In this document: positions 1 through 7,106 of the stretch, one piece after another
Position numbering within the stretch: position 1 is the stretch's first letter
How the letters are laid out: every line of letters begins with the position of its first letter
Assembly: GCA_021324365.1 (NCBI GenBank)
Contig: JAJPJE010000052.1
Coordinates: 1 to 33,185, forward strand
Source: Terriglobia bacterium
GTDB lineage: Bacteria; Acidobacteriota; Terriglobia; Terriglobales; Acidobacteriaceae
Length of the DNA stretch: 33,185 nucleotides
Direction of reading: 5' to 3'
The notes under the pieces: generated by a model
The model's input: only the letters and a program-made list of their open reading frames with translations
The model's database searches: none
Told to the model about the DNA's origin: nothing
Program-made: the position numbers and the translations under genes

Positions 1-116
1 AAATAGCTGAACATCTGATCTTGCTGATGATCGTTTCCGCGCATGCTCTCTGGTAGCATGCCTGCGCTGTGGATTACGAGTAGTTTTTCAGCAGCCTGCT
101 AGGCATACATGTCGTA

Positions 117-156
117 TCAGCGACTTACGTTCTCTGCGGGGCTGCCAAGTCGCTGA
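117..156. repeat. 10-bp inverted repeat, 20-nt loop
   Basis: TCAGCGACTT at 117-126 is perfectly complementary to AAGTCGCTGA at 147-156. There is no T-tract after it on either strand, so it may be a weak terminator of an upstream gene or a recombination or protein-binding structure. Its function is not known. Confidence 0.5.
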
Positions 157-230
157 AAGGGACTCTAGGAACCGCTCGCTGTGGGTAGATTTGTGGGTAA
201 GAATCTTCAGACGAGAGTGCTTTTTGTGAT

Positions 231-259
231 TTGAGCGTCGCCTCACGCTGTCGTATACA
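231..259 (+). promoter_or_regulatory. Probable sigma-70 promoter of the aspartyl protease gene
   Basis: A -35 TTGAGC (231-236) and a -10 TATACA (254-259) are separated by exactly 17 bp. Transcription would start near 266 and give a leader of about 40 nt before the TTG start at 308. Confidence 0.5.
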
Positions 260-307
260 AAAGACCTGTTATAAGCTTGTAATGCAGTTGATGCTGGGCT
301 GGGTCAT

Positions 308-1528
308 TTGCGTAAACTGTCGGCAGTCGCATCGTGCTGGGCTATTCTCTCCTCTTCGTGCTTCGGTGCGAAGAAGGACGACACCAACCTAAAATCACTC
401 TACGACAGCCACCGCTGGTTCGAGCTTCGCGATACCGTCAGGAAAGGCGGTGCTTCACCGTTCTATCAGGGGGCTGTCGCGTGCGCCTTCAACCATGTGC
501 GTCCGTGCGAAAAGAAGTTCAGAGATGTCTTTAACTCCGCACCGAAGTCGGACGACGCGGTCAAAGCACATAGGATTCTGGCTTCTGCCTATCTCATCCA
601 TGGTGAATACAGGAAGGCGCTGGCGCAAGTGGACGCTATTCTTGTACTTAAGCCGACTGATGCTGACGCCTTAGGCGATCGTCCTGTGCTCGCAGCCCTC
701 GCAGACGCTCCCGACCAGCAGATCGCGGGAAGGCACACTAGCTTGCAACTCCAAGACGGAGGATTACCTTTCTCTATCAACGGTGTTCACGCAACATACT
801 GGTTCGACACGGGAGCGGAGCTTTCGGTTCTAACCGAGTCCGAAGCCAAACGCTTCGGACTACGAGTACGCCCGGAGTCTGTCCAAGTGGGAGACGTTAG
901 CGGAACTCAGGTCAACACACAGATTGCGGTCGCGGATGAACTTTCCATCGGCTCCATCCGACTAAAGCATGTGGCATTTCTGGTCTTGCCTGACAATCAA
1001 CCGCCGTTCAATGAGCAAAACCCCGGCTCTCGCGGACTCATCGGAGTACCCGTCTTGTTGGCGTTCAAGACATTTGTCTGGGGTGACGATAAGAGTTTCG
1101 AGATCAGGATAGAATCTTCGCAGAAAAGTGCGCCTCACGCAGCTCTCTGCTTTGACGGGAACCATCCAGTCGTGCAGGTCGCGTACGACAATCGACCGTT
1201 GGCATTCACTTTAGATACGGGAGCCACGAATACCGACCTCTACCCACCTTTTGCGTCGGCATTTCCCGAACTCATCCGTCTCGCGACAAAAACGGATGCG
1301 TACAAAATCGAAGGTGTTGGCGGTGCCAAATACATGGAGGCTACCATTCTGGAATCATTGAAGTTCAGCATCGGTGGATTCCCCACTACACTAAAGTCGG
1401 TGGGGGTGCTGCTCAAGCCAACTACTAACGCGAGCAGATTTTTCGAGGGAAATCTCGGGATAGACCTCTTACAACAGGCTCATAAGACTACTTTCGACTT
1501 CGGAAAAATGACTCTTACCCTTCAATAA
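308..1528 (+). CDS. Secreted double retropepsin-like aspartyl protease
   Basis: Predicted exported protein of 406 aa with a short signal segment ending in a Cys (residues 1-18, SSSC, a weak lipobox). Residues ~25-140 look helical and TPR-like. Two retropepsin-like modules follow, each with the catalytic Asp-Thr-Gly: DTGAELSVL from D167 and DTGATNTDL from D303. Established family knowledge: retropepsins need two such Asp, one per half. Here two copies sit in one chain, so it could act as an intramolecular pepsin-like pair; Asp_protease_2-type proteins of this kind are common in Acidobacteria. The start is TTG; an in-frame stop at 272-274 excludes an upstream start and no strong ribosome site is visible. 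It lies left of a dead integrase and is probably cargo of a tRNA-Asp island. The substrate is unknown. Confidence 0.8.
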   Translation: MRKLSAVASCWAILSSSCFGAKKDDTNLKSLYDSHRWFELRDTVRKGGASPFYQGAVACAFNHVRPCEKKFRDVFNSAPKSDDAVKAHRILASAYLIHGEYRKALAQVDAILVLKPTDADALGDRPVLAALADAPDQQIAGRHTSLQLQDGGLPFSINGVHATYWFDTGAELSVLTESEAKRFGLRVRPESVQVGDVSGTQVNTQIAVADELSIGSIRLKHVAFLVLPDNQPPFNEQNPGSRGLIGVPVLLAFKTFVWGDDKSFEIRIESSQKSAPHAALCFDGNHPVVQVAYDNRPLAFTLDTGATNTDLYPPFASAFPELIRLATKTDAYKIEGVGGAKYMEATILESLKFSIGGFPTTLKSVGVLLKPTTNASRFFEGNLGIDLLQQAHKTTFDFGKMTLTLQ

Positions 1529-1618
1529 TCCTAGAGGCTGCCTGACGCTAGCGACACCATCGCACATCAGTCGGTCGATGAGGAGAACTGCACTGCCAGC
1601 CCAAAGTCTGTGAACACC

Positions 1619-1858
1619 CAACCCATCCTTGAGCGCTACGTCCGCCACGTACTGCCCGAAGACGGCGCAAGGCACTTGGGTCATGCACGGATTCAGACGA
1701 CTCTCGACCTCTAAACCGACGAAGACCTTGATGAAATGCTAGCGGCGCATGAAAAGTTTCTTCATGCCGTGGGATTCGAGTCTAAGTTCGCGCAATTGAG
1801 GGCTGTGGGTGAAATGGTGGGTAAGCTGAAGTGGAGATACGATTCACTAACTGCTTAA
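1619..1858 (+). pseudogene. Tyrosine recombinase (integrase) C-terminal remnant, stop at catalytic Tyr
   Basis: The frame starting at 1619 reads as an integrase C-terminus containing LGHARIQTTLDL, the box with the conserved His, then TAA at 1712-1714, then TDEDLDEMLAAHEKFLHAVG and on to a second stop at 1856-1858. In related integrases the Tyr nucleophile stands exactly where this TAA is (10 residues after the box His), so TAC or TAT became TAA. The preceding ~30 codons look only loosely integrase-like and no Arg or HxxR box is visible upstream, so the rest of the gene is lost. The remnant ends 1 bp before the tRNA-Asp-derived repeat at 1860, the usual position of an integrase next to its attachment site. 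It must be inactive. Confidence 0.75.
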
Positions 1859-1859
1859 G

Positions 1860-1913
1860 AAAAAATGGCGGGGACGACGAGACTCGAACTCGCGACCTCT
1901 GCCGTGACAGGGC
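1860..1913. repeat. Attachment-site repeat: displaced 3' part of tRNA-Asp
   Basis: These 54 bp are identical to 4467-4520. They comprise the anticodon arm, variable loop, T arm, 3' acceptor strand and CCA of the minus-strand tRNA-Asp plus six flanking T (minus strand). Identity ends inside the anticodon stem, a typical crossover region for tyrosine integrases that use tRNA genes. The copy lacks the 5' half of the tRNA and cannot make a tRNA. It marks the left boundary of the 1914-4466 element. Confidence 0.9.
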
Positions 1914-1977
1914 CTCTTGATGCCGGAACTTATTGACTCTTAACGGCACCGACACCCGATCAAGAGGACTCTAAGGG
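1913..1977. repeat. 9-bp inverted repeat at the element junction
   Basis: CCTCTTGAT (1913-1921) and ATCAAGAGG (1969-1977) are perfect complements 47 bp apart, starting on the last base of the attachment repeat. It may be a binding site for integrase or an excision factor; this is only inferred from position. Confidence 0.4.
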
Positions 1978-1997
1978 AACCTTCGAACCGACCTCTT

Positions 1998-2015
1998 GGA
2001 CCCAGATCGGACCCA
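1998..2015 (+). repeat. Tandem GGACCCA repeats, possible integrase arm sites
   Basis: GGACCCA occurs at 1998-2004 and again at 2009-2015, spaced 11 bp (one helical turn). A matching pair in the same orientation lies near the other end of the element (4417-4433). Paired, helically phased short repeats flanking att cores are what integrase arm-binding sites look like. No experimental consensus is known to me for this one. Confidence 0.35.
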
Positions 2016-2091
2016 AATCCAAGACGATGCCCAGATTTGGCTCTTTGGCGCGGACCGAATGCCGCGCCGGAAACCGAATGTGCTCGAAACT

Positions 2092-2510
2092 TTATTCACG
2101 AGATTCGATCTGCCCCTCAGGCAACGCAAGCGCCAGACTACAATCAGACTGCGCTGCGCGAATCGTGTGAGACCGCGATTCCTGCCATACCGAATCGACA
2201 TTGGCGAACGGAACTGCTCGGTCATCGATTCGCAACAGAACGTCACCGATCCGTATTCCAGCAAGATATGCGGGTGAATTCGGCAGGACACCAGAAATCA
2301 CCATTTTCCCCGCTTCATACTCTGTGAAAAATCCTGGCATGAGACTCGATGTTTGTGCTCGGGTCGCATGAGCGCAGAAGAATTCACAACCTGTCTCCCA
2401 GCATCCACCGTTTGGCCTATCGTTTAGCGTCACGCAGAATTGTGCAACGGCAATCGGCGCGACGAAAGCAACTAGGCATGCCAATAGCAGAGTTTTCAGA
2501 TGGTCCTCAT
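2092..2510 (-). pseudogene. Secreted single-PDZ protein, frameshifted at the start
   Basis: The reading frame 2092-2484 encodes a hydrophobic signal-peptide-like segment (LLLACLVAFVAPIAVAQ), a Cys-containing linker and a PDZ-like core (SGVLPNSPAYLAGIRIGDVLLRI, shown here as two adjoining strands of the fold). Its only natural start is an ATG at 2508-2510 with a strong ribosome site GGGAGG (plus 2518-2523, 7-nt spacing). That ATG runs into TGA after four codons and is out of frame by one base with the signal peptide. One inserted base after the ATG would give a normal Lys-containing signal peptide. I therefore read it as a fresh one-base deletion; translation from the internal TTG (2484) or CTG codons is possible but unlikely. 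Confidence 0.55.
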
Positions 2511-2806
2511 GTCTTTACCTCCCAACGATTATCAACGCGTCCGTAGGCTACCTATCGGGACCGCAGGAGGGGAATAAGAAAGGAGGGGAATGCGATGCAA
2601 CGGAAGGAAACCATTCTTAACGAGCCAGAACTGATTCCCTACGCACAGTTTTTCAACTTCCGACTCACAGCTCCTTAATTTGAACGAGCACCCCAGCGAT
2701 GCGGATTCCCAAACAGATGAGTCCGCTTGAGGCAAATGATCCTACCCCCATTCGTTCTTTACGGTAAAAGTTTTTTTGGTTTGTTACAAAACACGAACGG
2801 AGTACC
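2511..2806. other. Divergent gap between the two PDZ genes
   Basis: No recognisable gene. A 27-codon plus-strand frame (2595-2678) starts with ATG behind AAAGGAGGGG but has no visible family features. The T-rich 2760-2800 stretch with a short TTTAC-G-GTAAA palindrome lies just past the end of the double-PDZ gene and may terminate it. Confidence 0.3.
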
Positions 2807-3775
2807 TTACTGACCTTTCCAACAGCGGAGGTACTTCTCTGGAATGACCGCCGGAATCATCTTTCCTTCATATCTCCGTTTCTGGTTCTCAGCCGCGATA
2901 TCAGCCGCTTTCTCTAAGGGAAAACCAAAAGTCTTTAGAACACCGTCGCGGTCAACCACTAGTTTCATATTACTGGGAGAACGGCTACTGAAGAGCTTTT
3001 CGAGTTCGGCGATAGATTTCCCGCCCGGACTGACTCCATTTACTGACACAACGGAGTCCCCATAGTGAATCCCGGCTTTCTTAGCAGGACCAACCTCAAT
3101 TCCTCCCACCATAACCGAATTCGGCGCATCCCAGACGAATAGTTCAAAGCCGGGATAGTAAAGATCCATGTCGTCGGGGTAGTGCCCTACGTTAAACACC
3201 TTCTTATCGCGAGGCGGCTCGGACTGGATTTTGCTCACGCGCTGCATTTCTTGGTCGGAAGCGTCTGAAGGAAAAAGCAAACCATCCGGACCCTCTTTCA
3301 ATCCTTGTTTCACATAAATTTCGGAAGCTTTGATTCGCCCGACCTCCACACTGTACGGACCTTTTTCGCCCTCTAATTCCACAGCGCTCGATTTCGCCTC
3401 CGTGGTGCGAAGCAGCGGCAGGGCTTGGCGTATATCGATATCCCGGTGACCGTCAATGCTCAGTAAAACATCGCCGGGCTTGATGCCGACTTTAGCAGCT
3501 GGAGTATCTGGTGCGACAGTCCAAACAATTGGCGGACAAGAGGTCCCCGCATTCGGCCGTCCTATCACCGTCATTCCAGTGACGTATTGATCCCAATTCG
3601 ATGTCTGAGCTAGGGCTTTCTGAGTGCTCTGAAGATTCCAAATAGTTAGGAACGCAACAAGTCCAATGAACGAGTTCCGAGCAAACTGGACTCGCACCTT
3701 GAAGTCGTCAAGTACGCGCAACCAGATCGCAATCTCTAGGGAGTCTTTCGAGATTTTGGAAGCTAGCGTGTACAT
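2807..3775 (-). CDS. Membrane-anchored protein with two PDZ domains
   Basis: The chosen ATG at 3775 has an AAAGGAG ribosome site 11 nt upstream; the frame stays open to 4012 but that extension has a shadow-like composition. The 322-aa product has one N-terminal hydrophobic segment (~32-49; NSFIGLVAFLTIW) followed by ALAQ, a possible signal-peptidase site, so it is exported or anchored. PDZ 1 (~84-136) contains TPAAKVGIKPGDVLLSIDG and PDZ 2 (~221-276) contains AKKAGIHYGDSVVSVNG. No protease domain is present, so this is not a DegP/HtrA enzyme. PDZ domains bind C-terminal peptides or exposed strands, so a scaffold or chaperone-like role in the envelope is plausible; the partner is unknown. It is cargo between the two attachment repeats. 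Confidence 0.75.
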   Translation of the reverse strand: MYTLASKISKDSLEIAIWLRVLDDFKVRVQFARNSFIGLVAFLTIWNLQSTQKALAQTSNWDQYVTGMTVIGRPNAGTSCPPIVWTVAPDTPAAKVGIKPGDVLLSIDGHRDIDIRQALPLLRTTEAKSSAVELEGEKGPYSVEVGRIKASEIYVKQGLKEGPDGLLFPSDASDQEMQRVSKIQSEPPRDKKVFNVGHYPDDMDLYYPGFELFVWDAPNSVMVGGIEVGPAKKAGIHYGDSVVSVNGVSPGGKSIAELEKLFSSRSPSNMKLVVDRDGVLKTFGFPLEKAADIAAENQKRRYEGKMIPAVIPEKYLRCWKGQ

Positions 3776-4098
3776 TTGCTGCACAACTCCTTTGAATGCC
3801 CCCATACTGCTGCATTTCGTGCCGAAGCTGTTTACATCATTTCGCTCGCACGTAAGAGCGCACGCCGGCCCCCATGCGGGACGCGGCCTGCTGGCGACCG
3901 TTTTATGACGCGAAGGCTTCGCTTGTCCGTGGTGAGGTCGCACCATCGCACTGGAAGACATACTGAAACCTGCCACGGAGCCAAAGCAGCGAGCCACCGA
4001 CCCGTCTAGCAACTGAGCAATCCACCTCTTGCCGATGCCTTTCGCGTATCAGCTGAAGGCCATAGGCAACCTCGACCTCAATGTGTTACGTTGGCTAA
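3776..4098. other. Gap between double-PDZ gene and integrase remnant
   Basis: No supported gene on either strand. It should contain the promoter of the leftward PDZ gene and may contain decayed integrase sequence, but I cannot read any conserved recombinase motif in it. The minus frame open from 3776 to 4012 is rejected as coding because the ribosome site is at 3775. Confidence 0.3.
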
Positions 4099-4368
4099 GC
4101 ATCCAGTCACATTCAGCCGGCGTTCGCAAAGATCGGCATCACGGGAGTTGGTTGGCACACGTTTCGCCATACAGTGGGAACGATGTTAGCCGAGATGGGC
4201 GAACACCAACTTACGATCCGCGACTATTTGCGTCACAGCAACCTTCACGTGACCAACCAGTATCTGCAAGCAACATCGCAGAGCAAACGGATCGCACAGG
4301 AGAAGTTGGTGGAAGCGATCTTGCCTGGCGGAATTCTTTCGGCATCCAAAACAACAACGGTCCAATGA
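4099..4368 (+). pseudogene. Tyrosine recombinase (integrase) C-terminal fragment
   Basis: Frame 4099-4368 follows a stop at 4096-4098 and encodes the last ~89 residues of a tyrosine integrase. It keeps the HxxR box (WHTFRHTVGTML, 4153-4188), the second box (LRHSNLHVT) and the Tyr nucleophile in NQYLQA, with the His-to-Tyr distance of 9 expected of the family. The first catalytic Arg and the whole N-terminal DNA-binding part are missing, so it cannot be active alone. A GTG at 4174 has no ribosome site. The sequence differs clearly from the other remnant at 1619-1858, so two different integrases used this tRNA-Asp site. Confidence 0.85.
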
Positions 4369-4378
4369 GCGGTCTAAA

Positions 4379-4396
4379 CGGAATTGCCCAATTCCG
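4379..4396. repeat. Short hairpin after the integrase fragment
   Basis: CGGAATT and AATTCCG pair around a 4-nt loop, 10 bp after the integrase stop. No T-tract follows. It could end transcription weakly or be an att-region structure. Confidence 0.35.
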
Positions 4397-4416
4397 GGAT
4401 GCTGCTCGCGCTGATT

Positions 4417-4433
4417 GGACCCAAACAGACCCA
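4417..4433 (+). repeat. Paired GACCCA repeats at the right element end
   Basis: GGACCCA at 4417-4423 and GACCCA at 4428-4433 (10-bp period) mirror the pair at 1998-2015 inside the left end. They have the same orientation and lie ~35 bp inside the right attachment repeat. Confidence 0.35.
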
Positions 4434-4466
4434 GATTCGGTTTCTGGGATTTTTGCAAGTGCTTGA

Positions 4467-4520
4467 AAAAAATGGCGGGGACGACGAGACTCGAACTCGC
4501 GACCTCTGCCGTGACAGGGC
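4467..4520. repeat. Attachment-site repeat inside tRNA-Asp
   Basis: Second copy of the 54-bp perfect repeat (see 1860-1913). Here it is part of the complete tRNA-Asp gene, as expected when an inserting element restores the 3' end of its target tRNA. Confidence 0.9.
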
Positions 4521-4549
4521 AGCGTTCTAACCAACTGAACTACGTCCCC
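4473..4549 (-). tRNA. tRNA-Asp (anticodon GTC)
   Basis: A full cloverleaf of 77 nt with encoded CCA can be drawn on the minus strand: acceptor GGGGACG/CGTCCCC, D stem GTTC/GAAC, anticodon stem CTGCC/GGCAG with loop CTGTCAC (anticodon GUC), and T stem GCGAG/CTCGT with a TTCGAGT loop. Seven T (minus strand) directly follow the CCA and may terminate transcription. It is the second tRNA of a Val-Asp pair and the integration target of the neighbouring island. Confidence 0.97.
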
Positions 4550-4567
4550 TTGCCTGGGTGACTACGA

Positions 4568-4644
4568 TGGTGGGCAGTGCAGGACTCGAACCTGCGACCT
4601 CCTGCTTGTAAGGCAGGCGCTCTAACCAGCTGAGCTAACCGCCC
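4568..4644 (-). tRNA. tRNA-Val (anticodon TAC)
   Basis: 77 nt with encoded CCA: acceptor GGGCGGT/ACTGCCC (one G-U pair), anticodon stem CCTGC/GCAGG with loop CTTACAA (anticodon UAC), and a T arm with GGTTCGAGTCC. It is 18 bp upstream of tRNA-Asp on the same strand and probably co-transcribed with it. Confidence 0.97.
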
Positions 4645-4677
4645 TTACGCATGAAAACAAGCGACTTGCTGACTCCG

Positions 4678-4707
4678 CAAGCAGGGGGTCGAGCTTCGAC
4701 CCGCTTG
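4678..4707 (-). terminator. Hairpin between rpiA and tRNA-Val, possible terminator
   Basis: GGGTCGA (4686-4692) pairs with TCGACCC (4696-4702) around a 3-nt loop. CAAGC and GCTTG extend the stem across a 3-nt bulge. A run of four T comes only ~20 nt later in the leftward direction, so termination of rpiA is plausible but not strong. Confidence 0.35.
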
Positions 4708-4742
4708 TCTACTGCACGAGGAAATTGTAACACACGCGCTTT

Positions 4743-5495
4743 TCACTCCTCGGCTGCGATCTCCGCAATCGCGGTTCCCTGCTGCTGCACATGCCGAATG
4801 CCTGACGAACTCGCAACAATGACATCGCTCGCCAACTGAACGAACATGCCGTGCTCGATAATTCCGGCACGTGCTGACAGCGTCGCCGCCAGCGCTGCCG
4901 GATCGGCAATTGGTCCGAACGTGCAATCCAGAATCATGTTGCCCGAGTCGGTAAGAAATTGCGATCCTTCGGCGACTCTTCGAATACTCACCCGTGCGCC
5001 TAGCGATTCCAGAAATCTCTGCTGCGAACGCCATCCAAAGGAAGAGACTTCCACCGGAAGAAAATGGTTCGTGCCCAGCGTCGGCGAGAGCTTTGAGTCA
5101 TCCACGGCGATGATCTCGCGCCTGGTAGCCTGGGCCACAATCTTTTCGCGGAAGAGCGCGCCGCCTCCTCCCTTAATAAGGTTCAATTTCGGATCGATTT
5201 CATCGGCGCCATCGATGGTCAGGTCAAGATCGTTTGGCATGGAATCGTCCATCAAGGGAATTCCGAGCTTTTCCGCAAGTGCTCTCGCCTCCCGGGAAGT
5301 CGGAAATCCGACAATGTCCTTGAGCACGCCTTCGCGGATCAGTTCTCCGATGCGGCAGGTCGCGAAATACGCGGTGGAGCCGCTACCCAGTCCCACACGC
5401 ATTCCGGAATGGATAAACCGCACAGCGTATTCCGCGGCAACCCGTTTCAGGTGATCGCGGCTGTTCTCCTGCGCAGATGAAATAGGCGATGTCAT
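4743..5495 (-). CDS. rpiA: Ribose-5-phosphate isomerase A
   Basis: Cytoplasmic enzyme of the non-oxidative pentose phosphate pathway that interconverts ribose 5-phosphate and ribulose 5-phosphate. The 250-aa length is near the family norm (219 aa in E. coli), with short extensions at both ends. Family signatures are intact: phosphate loop GLGSGSTA (35-42), DGADEID (95-101, active-site D95 and D98) and KGGGGALFREK (108-118, K108 and catalytic E117). The ATG at 5495 fits the alignment start; the ribosome site is weak. It lies 42 bp downstream of the GAF-domain gene and upstream of two tRNAs on the same strand. Confidence 0.96.
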   Translation of the reverse strand: MTSPISSAQENSRDHLKRVAAEYAVRFIHSGMRVGLGSGSTAYFATCRIGELIREGVLKDIVGFPTSREARALAEKLGIPLMDDSMPNDLDLTIDGADEIDPKLNLIKGGGGALFREKIVAQATRREIIAVDDSKLSPTLGTNHFLPVEVSSFGWRSQQRFLESLGARVSIRRVAEGSQFLTDSGNMILDCTFGPIADPAALAATLSARAGIIEHGMFVQLASDVIVASSSGIRHVQQQGTAIAEIAAEE

Positions 5496-5537
5496 CGCTC
5501 GCTTGACGAATCGAGTATCAGTGTAATTGGTGCGGTG

Positions 5538-6062
5538 CTAGCTGCGGTCGGACGGAACCGGGGCAAAGAAGTTCACGAGAATCTCGGCGCAGAGTTCCAG
5601 GGTCGTAAGATCCGCCGGAGTAAAATCAGGTCCGGCCACGCGCGGCGTACGGCCTTTGCGCGAGATTTGCACTACGCCCACGCTCTTGCCGTCCGCAACG
5701 ATGGGAGCAGACATCAGCTTTTGAATCACTTGATCAGAGAGATCCGCCTGCTCTCCCAGCTTAACTACTTCGAAGATGCTGGCGTGCTTTACACGGGTAA
5801 ACGTGTTAAAGATTTCGGGTTTCTTTTCGCGAGCGGTTTGCGCTGCCACCGCCGAACTGGAAAGCGGAATCGAGCCACCGGTCTTGAGTTCGGGAGGATA
5901 AACAAACTCCAGAAAGCTGCGCTTCACCTGCAGCATAGCCACTTCCGTTTCACGAACGCTGAACAGGCGCGCCAATTCACTGCAGACCTCTGCCGGGTTC
6001 GCATTATGCGAAACCAGACTTTTTAGTGGCGCTAGATCCGTGGCGTTTTGCGATGAATGCAC
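5538..6062 (-). CDS. GAF-domain protein
   Basis: A 174-aa protein that looks like a single GAF fold: an N-terminal helix (NPAEVCSELARLF), strands VAMLQVKRSFLEFVYP, and the characteristic end SAPIVADGKSVGVVQISRKG followed by FTPADLTTLELCAEILVNFF. GAF domains bind small ligands or act as signalling modules. No output domain (HTH, kinase, GGDEF) is attached, so it would sense and pass information to a partner. I chose the GTG at 6062, which has AGG 8 nt upstream; a TTG at 6077 is an alternative with no ribosome site. It probably shares a transcript with rpiA. The ligand is unknown. Confidence 0.75.
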   Translation of the reverse strand: MHSSQNATDLAPLKSLVSHNANPAEVCSELARLFSVRETEVAMLQVKRSFLEFVYPPELKTGGSIPLSSSAVAAQTAREKKPEIFNTFTRVKHASIFEVVKLGEQADLSDQVIQKLMSAPIVADGKSVGVVQISRKGRTPRVAGPDFTPADLTTLELCAEILVNFFAPVPSDRS

Positions 6063-6322
6063 GATAAGGGCCTGCAAAGAAGAAGTTTAGTCAACTTTGA
6101 GGCGGAAAGCTATGATTTCGCGGGTACTTTGGTCACGAAGTAAAAGACGCAGGCTGGGCGGCGTTCCGCGCAAAAGGTCGCCCTATAAGAGGGCTCAGCC
6201 AGATAACTGTGGAAAAAGTGGCAATACTACAAGCGTGGAAGCACGGCCCACTCGTCCCGGGTAACTTACTTCAAGATCAGCGACGCTTTAGTGAACTACT
6301 ACACTCGGTTTCTTTCCAATCA

Positions 6323-6733
6323 TCAGCAAGTAGCTTCGGAGCCGGGATCGGGTTCCACCGGGCTAGACGGATCCCCCTCCTGCTCTTCCACTGTCCCGCT
6401 TGTCCCCAGGAATGCATCCCACTCTTCCTCGGTCAATTCTACCTGGAACATGTCATGAAGCTGCATCCACGCTTGCAACATTTCGAGGCGATCTTCGAAC
6501 ACCATAGGCGGATCGTATGTGTCTACTTCGATGATGGCGCCGCGGACCTTACGCAGGGCTACGCGCTCCCAGAGGGCAGGGACGTGTCCGCGGGCCTGAA
6601 TCCGGAAAAGGATGGAGTTAATACTGTCGTCAATACACGCGAATACACGGCCGTCGTGGGTGGCGAATTGGAACTCTGGCCACGCCGTCGCGATCTCGCG
6701 GAGATAACGGGAAACGATATTGCTGAGACGCAT
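6323..6733 (-). CDS. Hypothetical acidic protein
   Basis: I do not recognise the family. The 136-aa product has no signal peptide or membrane segment. It reads as a globular N-terminal part with regularly spaced aromatics (FATHDGRVFACIDDSI, VDTYDPPMVFEDRLEMLQAW) and ends in a low-complexity acidic tail (residues ~111-136, many Glu, Pro, Ser). ATG at 6733 follows GGCGGGA. The overlapping plus-strand frame has typical antisense composition and is rejected. It could be an adaptor or immunity-like small protein; nothing in the context decides this. Confidence 0.6.
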   Translation of the reverse strand: MRLSNIVSRYLREIATAWPEFQFATHDGRVFACIDDSINSILFRIQARGHVPALWERVALRKVRGAIIEVDTYDPPMVFEDRLEMLQAWMQLHDMFQVELTEEEWDAFLGTSGTVEEQEGDPSSPVEPDPGSEATC

Positions 6734-7106
6734 GGGTCCCGCCTGGGGTCGGGTTTTTACACATGACGCGCGGCTCGGGGGAGTGCCACAGCAGTCGTGA
6801 TATCCATATAGTGCACTTTTCTCTCCACCGCAAGCGCTTTCGATTCAGCACGCTAACTTCGTTTCTTACTACCAGGTTGCAAATTTATGCACAGCAATTA
6901 GGTGGATTTTCATCTCTCCCGACCAGTGCGGAATTACACGCTGCTGGCTGTTTTCGCACAGTCATGAAATGGACGCCCGTTTCCAGAAATTTGAAGTGAC
7001 ACGAAACGCTTTGGGGTTCCTATTCACTATTTAGCAGATTAGGTTTGACTCTCGTCCCGTTTTGGACGGGCGAGGGATGGGCAAGCGTCAGACGGGAGGG
7101 CCAGCA
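6734..7106. other. Divergent intergenic region
   Basis: This 373-bp region lies between the leftward 136-aa gene and the rightward 150-aa gene. No further gene is supported. It should carry the promoters of both; I see no clear -35/-10 pair. A stable hairpin lies at 7051-7074 in the leader of the rightward gene. Confidence 0.35.
7051..7074 (+). promoter_or_regulatory. Leader hairpin before the 150-aa gene
   Basis: CTCG-T-CCCGT (7051-7060) pairs with ACGGGCGAG (7066-7074): nine base pairs, one bulged T and a 5-nt loop, ending ~20 nt before the ribosome site. It may stabilise or attenuate the message. Confidence 0.3.

Larger units (their letters stand above)
1..307. other. Non-coding leader region left of the first gene
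   Basis: I see no credible gene here. The stretch holds a 10-bp perfect inverted repeat (117-126 with 147-156), a pair of TGTGGGTA direct repeats (180-187 and 192-199, 12 bp apart) and a good sigma-70 promoter (231-259). It probably belongs to the left-hand mobile element. No copy of the tRNA-Asp 3' end is visible, so the outer boundary of that element lies beyond the window or has decayed. Confidence 0.5.

Noticed and set aside
3776-4012. N-terminal extension of the double-PDZ protein
   Set aside because: Composition is Arg/Pro/Cys-rich and shadow-like, while a strong ribosome site supports the start at 3775.
4029-4466. 145-codon plus frame
   Set aside because: It overlaps the integrase fragment in another frame and runs into the attachment repeat; no family features.
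6209-6766. 185-codon plus frame
   Set aside because: Antisense to the more coherent 136-aa minus-strand gene.
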